DNA of 64,000 bases, from contig CAVPVY010000005.1 in the NCBI GenBank assembly GCA_963709355.1, positions 744,001 to 808,000 of the forward strand, written 5' to 3'. The position numbers were made by a program, and so were the translations under genes. Shown here piece by piece: positions 61,642-64,000 of this stretch (position 1 is the first letter of the stretch; each line of letters starts with the position of its first letter). Under the pieces are notes generated by a model that was not told the DNA's origin, made no database searches, and was given only the letters and a program-made list of their open reading frames with translations. This stretch comes from PLOWO2-12-38-17 sp963709355 (lineage in GTDB: Bacteria; Planctomycetota; Brocadiia; Brocadiales; Brocadiaceae).

Positions 61642-62349
61642 CTATATAGAGGTATCAAGGGGCTGATGATGTGTGTCACTTAGTATCCTGCCATCTTTTA
61701 AAATAATTCTCCTTTGTGCATATTTAGCTATGTCAAGTTCATGTGTGACGATCACAATGGTTATCTCCATCTTCTCATTAAGTTCCTGGAATATTCTTAT
61801 AACTTCTGTACCGGTTACACTATCCAGATTTCCTGTAGGTTCATCAGCAAGTAGTAAAGTGGGGTTATTTATAATAGCCCTTGCTATAGCAACACGCTGT
61901 TGTTGTCCGCCTGATAATTGATTAGGATAATTTTGTTTTAATTCTTCAAGCCCCAGGATTTCCATAGTATGCTTTATTTTATCTTTATTGGTATCAGACA
62001 TATTTTTGCTATAAATAAGAGGTAGTTCAATATTTTCCTGTACAGTTGTTCGGCCCAAAAGGTTAAAATTTTGAAACACGAATCCAAGTTTCTTATTACG
62101 AATCTCTGCCAGTTCGTTTTTTGATAACAGTGAAACTTCTATGCCTTCCAGGTAATATTTTCCGATAGAGGGTGTGTCAAGGCAACCCAATATATTCATC
62201 AGGGTTGATTTACCAGAACCTGAAGCCCCCATTATTGCAATAAATTCTCCTTTTTTAATAGACAGGGAAACATCATTAAGGGCGGTAACTTTAATCTCGC
62301 CCATTGAATAGAACTTGGAGACCGTATCAAGTAAAACGATATTTTGCAT
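61642..62349 (-). CDS. MacB/LolD-type ABC ATPase
   Basis: A 235-residue ATPase. G-A-S-G-S-G-K-S-T near residue 40 is Walker A, L-S-G-G-Q-Q-Q-R-V-A-I-A-R-A near 145 the signature and L-L-A-D-E-P-T-G-N-L-D Walker B. The N-L-D after Walker B and the length are typical of the LolD/MacB group of mechanotransmission exporters. It starts 3 bases after the MacA-like stop and is separated from the permease by 96 bases. Confidence 0.92.
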   Translation of the reverse strand: MQNIVLLDTVSKFYSMGEIKVTALNDVSLSIKKGEFIAIMGASGSGKSTLMNILGCLDTPSIGKYYLEGIEVSLLSKNELAEIRNKKLGFVFQNFNLLGRTTVQENIELPLIYSKNMSDTNKDKIKHTMEILGLEELKQNYPNQLSGGQQQRVAIARAIINNPTLLLADEPTGNLDSVTGTEVIRIFQELNEKMEITIVIVTHELDIAKYAQRRIILKDGRILSDTHHQPLDTSI

Positions 62350-62352
62350 ACT

Positions 62353-63558
62353 TTAGAAGCGTCGCGGGCGCCATGGGACTTTTTGAGAACTTTTTTCTGA
62401 TTCAGATTTTGTGCGTATTTCGGAGATTACAACTTCAGTACCTTCTTTTATTTCGCCTTCAATTATTTCTGTGAAATTATCATTGCTTATTCCAAGCTTT
62501 ACAGGCACGTGTTTCAAAGCCCCTTTATCCAATATCCATATGGAAGATTGACCTTTAACTTGAGGTTTTTTATCTGCTAAAGGTGTTGTATTCGTATTGC
62601 TTTTGAGAATTTCAGAAGGTGTATATCGCAAAGCGGTATTTGGTATTCTTAAGACATTATCCACTTTTGCAACCAGAATAGATGTGTTTGCAGTCATTCC
62701 CGGCTTAAGCTCTAGCGAAGAGTTGTTTACACTAATTAAAGTATCGTATGTTACAACGTTTTGGAAAATAATCGGCGCTATGCGAATTTCAATAACATTG
62801 CCTTCAAAAATATCGTCAGGGAACGCATCAACAGTAAAATTTGCAGACTGTCCTACCTTTACCATTCCAACATCAGCTTCATCAACATTGGTATTGACCT
62901 GCATATGTACAAGGTCTTCAGCAATATTGAATAGTGTGGGGGTTTGAAAGCTTGACGCAACGGTCTGCCCCACGTCAACATTTCTGGAAATTACAATACC
63001 ATTTAACGAGGAAGTAATTACGGTATGTTCGAGGTCTGTTTTTGCGATTCCAAGGGTTGCCTTTGCCTGTAATACTTGTGCTTCTGCTAATTTTTTGTCG
63101 GCGATGCTTGTCTGGTAAGCCGTTCGTACTTGATCAAGTTCATTGATAGATATTATTTTTTTATCGTACAATTTTTTAGAACGACGATAATTCCTGTAGT
63201 TATTTTGTGTGTTTATCTTTGCCTTCTCCAGAGATGCAACAGCGGTAGCTAATGCGGCGTCGGCTTTTTTTACCTGATGCTCAAAAGGAACGGGGTCTAT
63301 TTGCGCAAGGATTTGTCCCGGCTTAACCGTAGAATTAAAATCAACATATATCTTGGAAATAAGGCCAGAAACCTGACTGCCAACTAATACCGTTCGTACA
63401 GGATTTATTGTACCTGTTGCATTGACATTTTTACTAATTTCGCCTTTGTCAATTTTAACGGTATTGTAATGGATCGTTTCGCCGGCACTAAAAAAATATA
63501 TTGGTGCGGCTATCGCGGCTATGAGGCAGGGGATACCAATAATAATGTACTTTCTCAT
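62353..63558 (-). CDS. MacA-like periplasmic adaptor (membrane fusion protein)
   Basis: A 401-residue adaptor. Residues 5-24 are an N-terminal signal anchor. V-N-A-T-G-T-I-N-P-V and V-K-P-G-Q-I-L-A-Q-I-D mark the first half of the lipoyl-like domain. A coiled-coil hairpin lies at about 95-170, then the second lipoyl half and beta-barrel (E-D-L-V-H-M-Q-V, V-N-E-A-D). It links the ABC proteins to an outer-membrane channel. No TolC gene is in the window. This is the first gene of the minus-strand operon. Confidence 0.91.
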   Translation of the reverse strand: MRKYIIIGIPCLIAAIAAPIYFFSAGETIHYNTVKIDKGEISKNVNATGTINPVRTVLVGSQVSGLISKIYVDFNSTVKPGQILAQIDPVPFEHQVKKADAALATAVASLEKAKINTQNNYRNYRRSKKLYDKKIISINELDQVRTAYQTSIADKKLAEAQVLQAKATLGIAKTDLEHTVITSSLNGIVISRNVDVGQTVASSFQTPTLFNIAEDLVHMQVNTNVDEADVGMVKVGQSANFTVDAFPDDIFEGNVIEIRIAPIIFQNVVTYDTLISVNNSSLELKPGMTANTSILVAKVDNVLRIPNTALRYTPSEILKSNTNTTPLADKKPQVKGQSSIWILDKGALKHVPVKLGISNDNFTEIIEGEIKEGTEVVISEIRTKSESEKSSQKVPWRPRRF

Positions 63559-63771
63559 ATCTTTGTTAGGATAATATAATTTATCAGATATGGCAATTAT
63601 ATTTTGGGCGTATTGTATTATAAATCACCTTGACGATATCTAAATAAATTAGTATATTTACTTACGATTCAATAATATTAGACTGGCGGATTTTATTTTA
63701 ATTAGTGGGAATGATTATCTTTAAATTTCTAATTTTAAAATTGTGGGAATAATACAAACAAGGAGGATTCT

Positions 63772-64000
63772 ATGAGAGACAAATTATATGCTTTTTTATT
63801 ATCAGGAATAATTATAGTCGGTGGGTGCGCAACTTATGAGTCGAAACCTATTCCTATAAGACCAGCTTCAACGTATCCATTACAGGCAAGACCTCAGTAT
63901 TCTGCAGCCCCAGTTCAACAACAAATGACAACTGCCGTACCACAGGGACAGATATCCCAGCCGTCACAGCAAGCCGGAGTACAGGGGACAGTACAGCCTG
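63772..64000 (+). CDS. Lipoprotein, N-terminal part
   Basis: The gene starts at ATG 63772 behind a strong AAGGAGGA site and runs off the right edge (76 residues seen). The signal peptide ends in I-V-G-G-C with Cys19 as the lipidation site. After it the mature part is rich in Pro, Gln, Ala and Ser and looks unstructured. It is divergent from the MacA-like gene, with 213 bases between. The family cannot be named from this part. Confidence 0.75.
   Translation, partial: MRDKLYAFLLSGIIIVGGCATYESKPIPIRPASTYPLQARPQYSAAPVQQQMTTAVPQGQISQPSQQAGVQGTVQP

Noticed and set aside
1..64000. CRISPR arrays, IS elements, rRNA
   Set aside because: No regularly spaced direct repeats, no transposase and no rRNA sequence were seen on reading both strands.

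Overview
This is an AT-rich bacterial chromosome segment (by eye roughly 35% GC) that reads as a Gram-negative, planctomycete-like organism. My best guess is an anammox-type member (Brocadiales). That guess is inference: it rests on low GC, a ResB/CcsA (system II) cytochrome c maturation pair, lipoproteins and tripartite efflux genes that imply an outer membrane, an RNase Y, and the general look of the proteins. No anammox marker (hydrazine synthase, hydrazine dehydrogenase) lies in the window.

Positions 1-31,806 hold a large surface-polysaccharide locus, all on the + strand. It starts with the 3' end of a Wza/SLBB-type export protein. An acyl carrier protein coupled to a beta-ketoacyl synthase follows, then a flippase, a PQQ-type beta-propeller, a sulfatase-like enzyme, a GT2 glycosyltransferase and three tandem alkaline-phosphatase-superfamily paralogues. 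Next come a B12-type radical SAM protein, a GNAT protein, two GT4 transferases, a methyltransferase broken by a stop codon, a eukaryotic-type UDP-galactopyranose-mutase-like flavoprotein, a SPASM radical SAM protein, four more glycosyltransferases, a frameshifted GH39-like hydrolase, a Wzy/O-antigen-ligase-type polymerase and a Wzz/GumC-type chain-length protein. Many stop/start codons overlap, so much of it should be cotranscribed and translationally coupled. The flippase and some glycosyltransferases have visibly different base composition, so the locus looks assembled from several sources.

Positions 31,977-50,867 are housekeeping: thiE, hisI, an OmpA-type lipoprotein, resB/ccsA, an acylphosphatase, a DUF167 protein, ileS, holB, a free-standing lipoyl-domain protein, rny, mnmG, rho, coaE and polA. 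A perfect 46-bp palindrome ends the OmpA unit.

Positions 50,868-58,349 are a looser accessory stretch. It has tRNA-Met(CAU), a decayed GT2 fragment, a stand-alone PocR-type sensor domain, a decayed ORF among inverted repeats, an orphan ParA with a membrane-anchored partner, and a single-chain restriction-modification enzyme of the type ISP/IIG kind.

Positions 58,350-63,558 are a minus-strand exporter operon: MacA-like adaptor, MacB-like ATPase, MacB-like permease and an MsbA-like ABC exporter. A divergent lipoprotein gene runs off the right edge.

The strongest candidate for undescribed biology is the cluster of four alkaline-phosphatase-superfamily enzymes without signal peptides, with a coupled ACP/ketosynthase pair nearby in the same polysaccharide locus. 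The G-tract-rich, frameshifted GH39 gene and the eukaryotic-type UGM homologue are the next most interesting.
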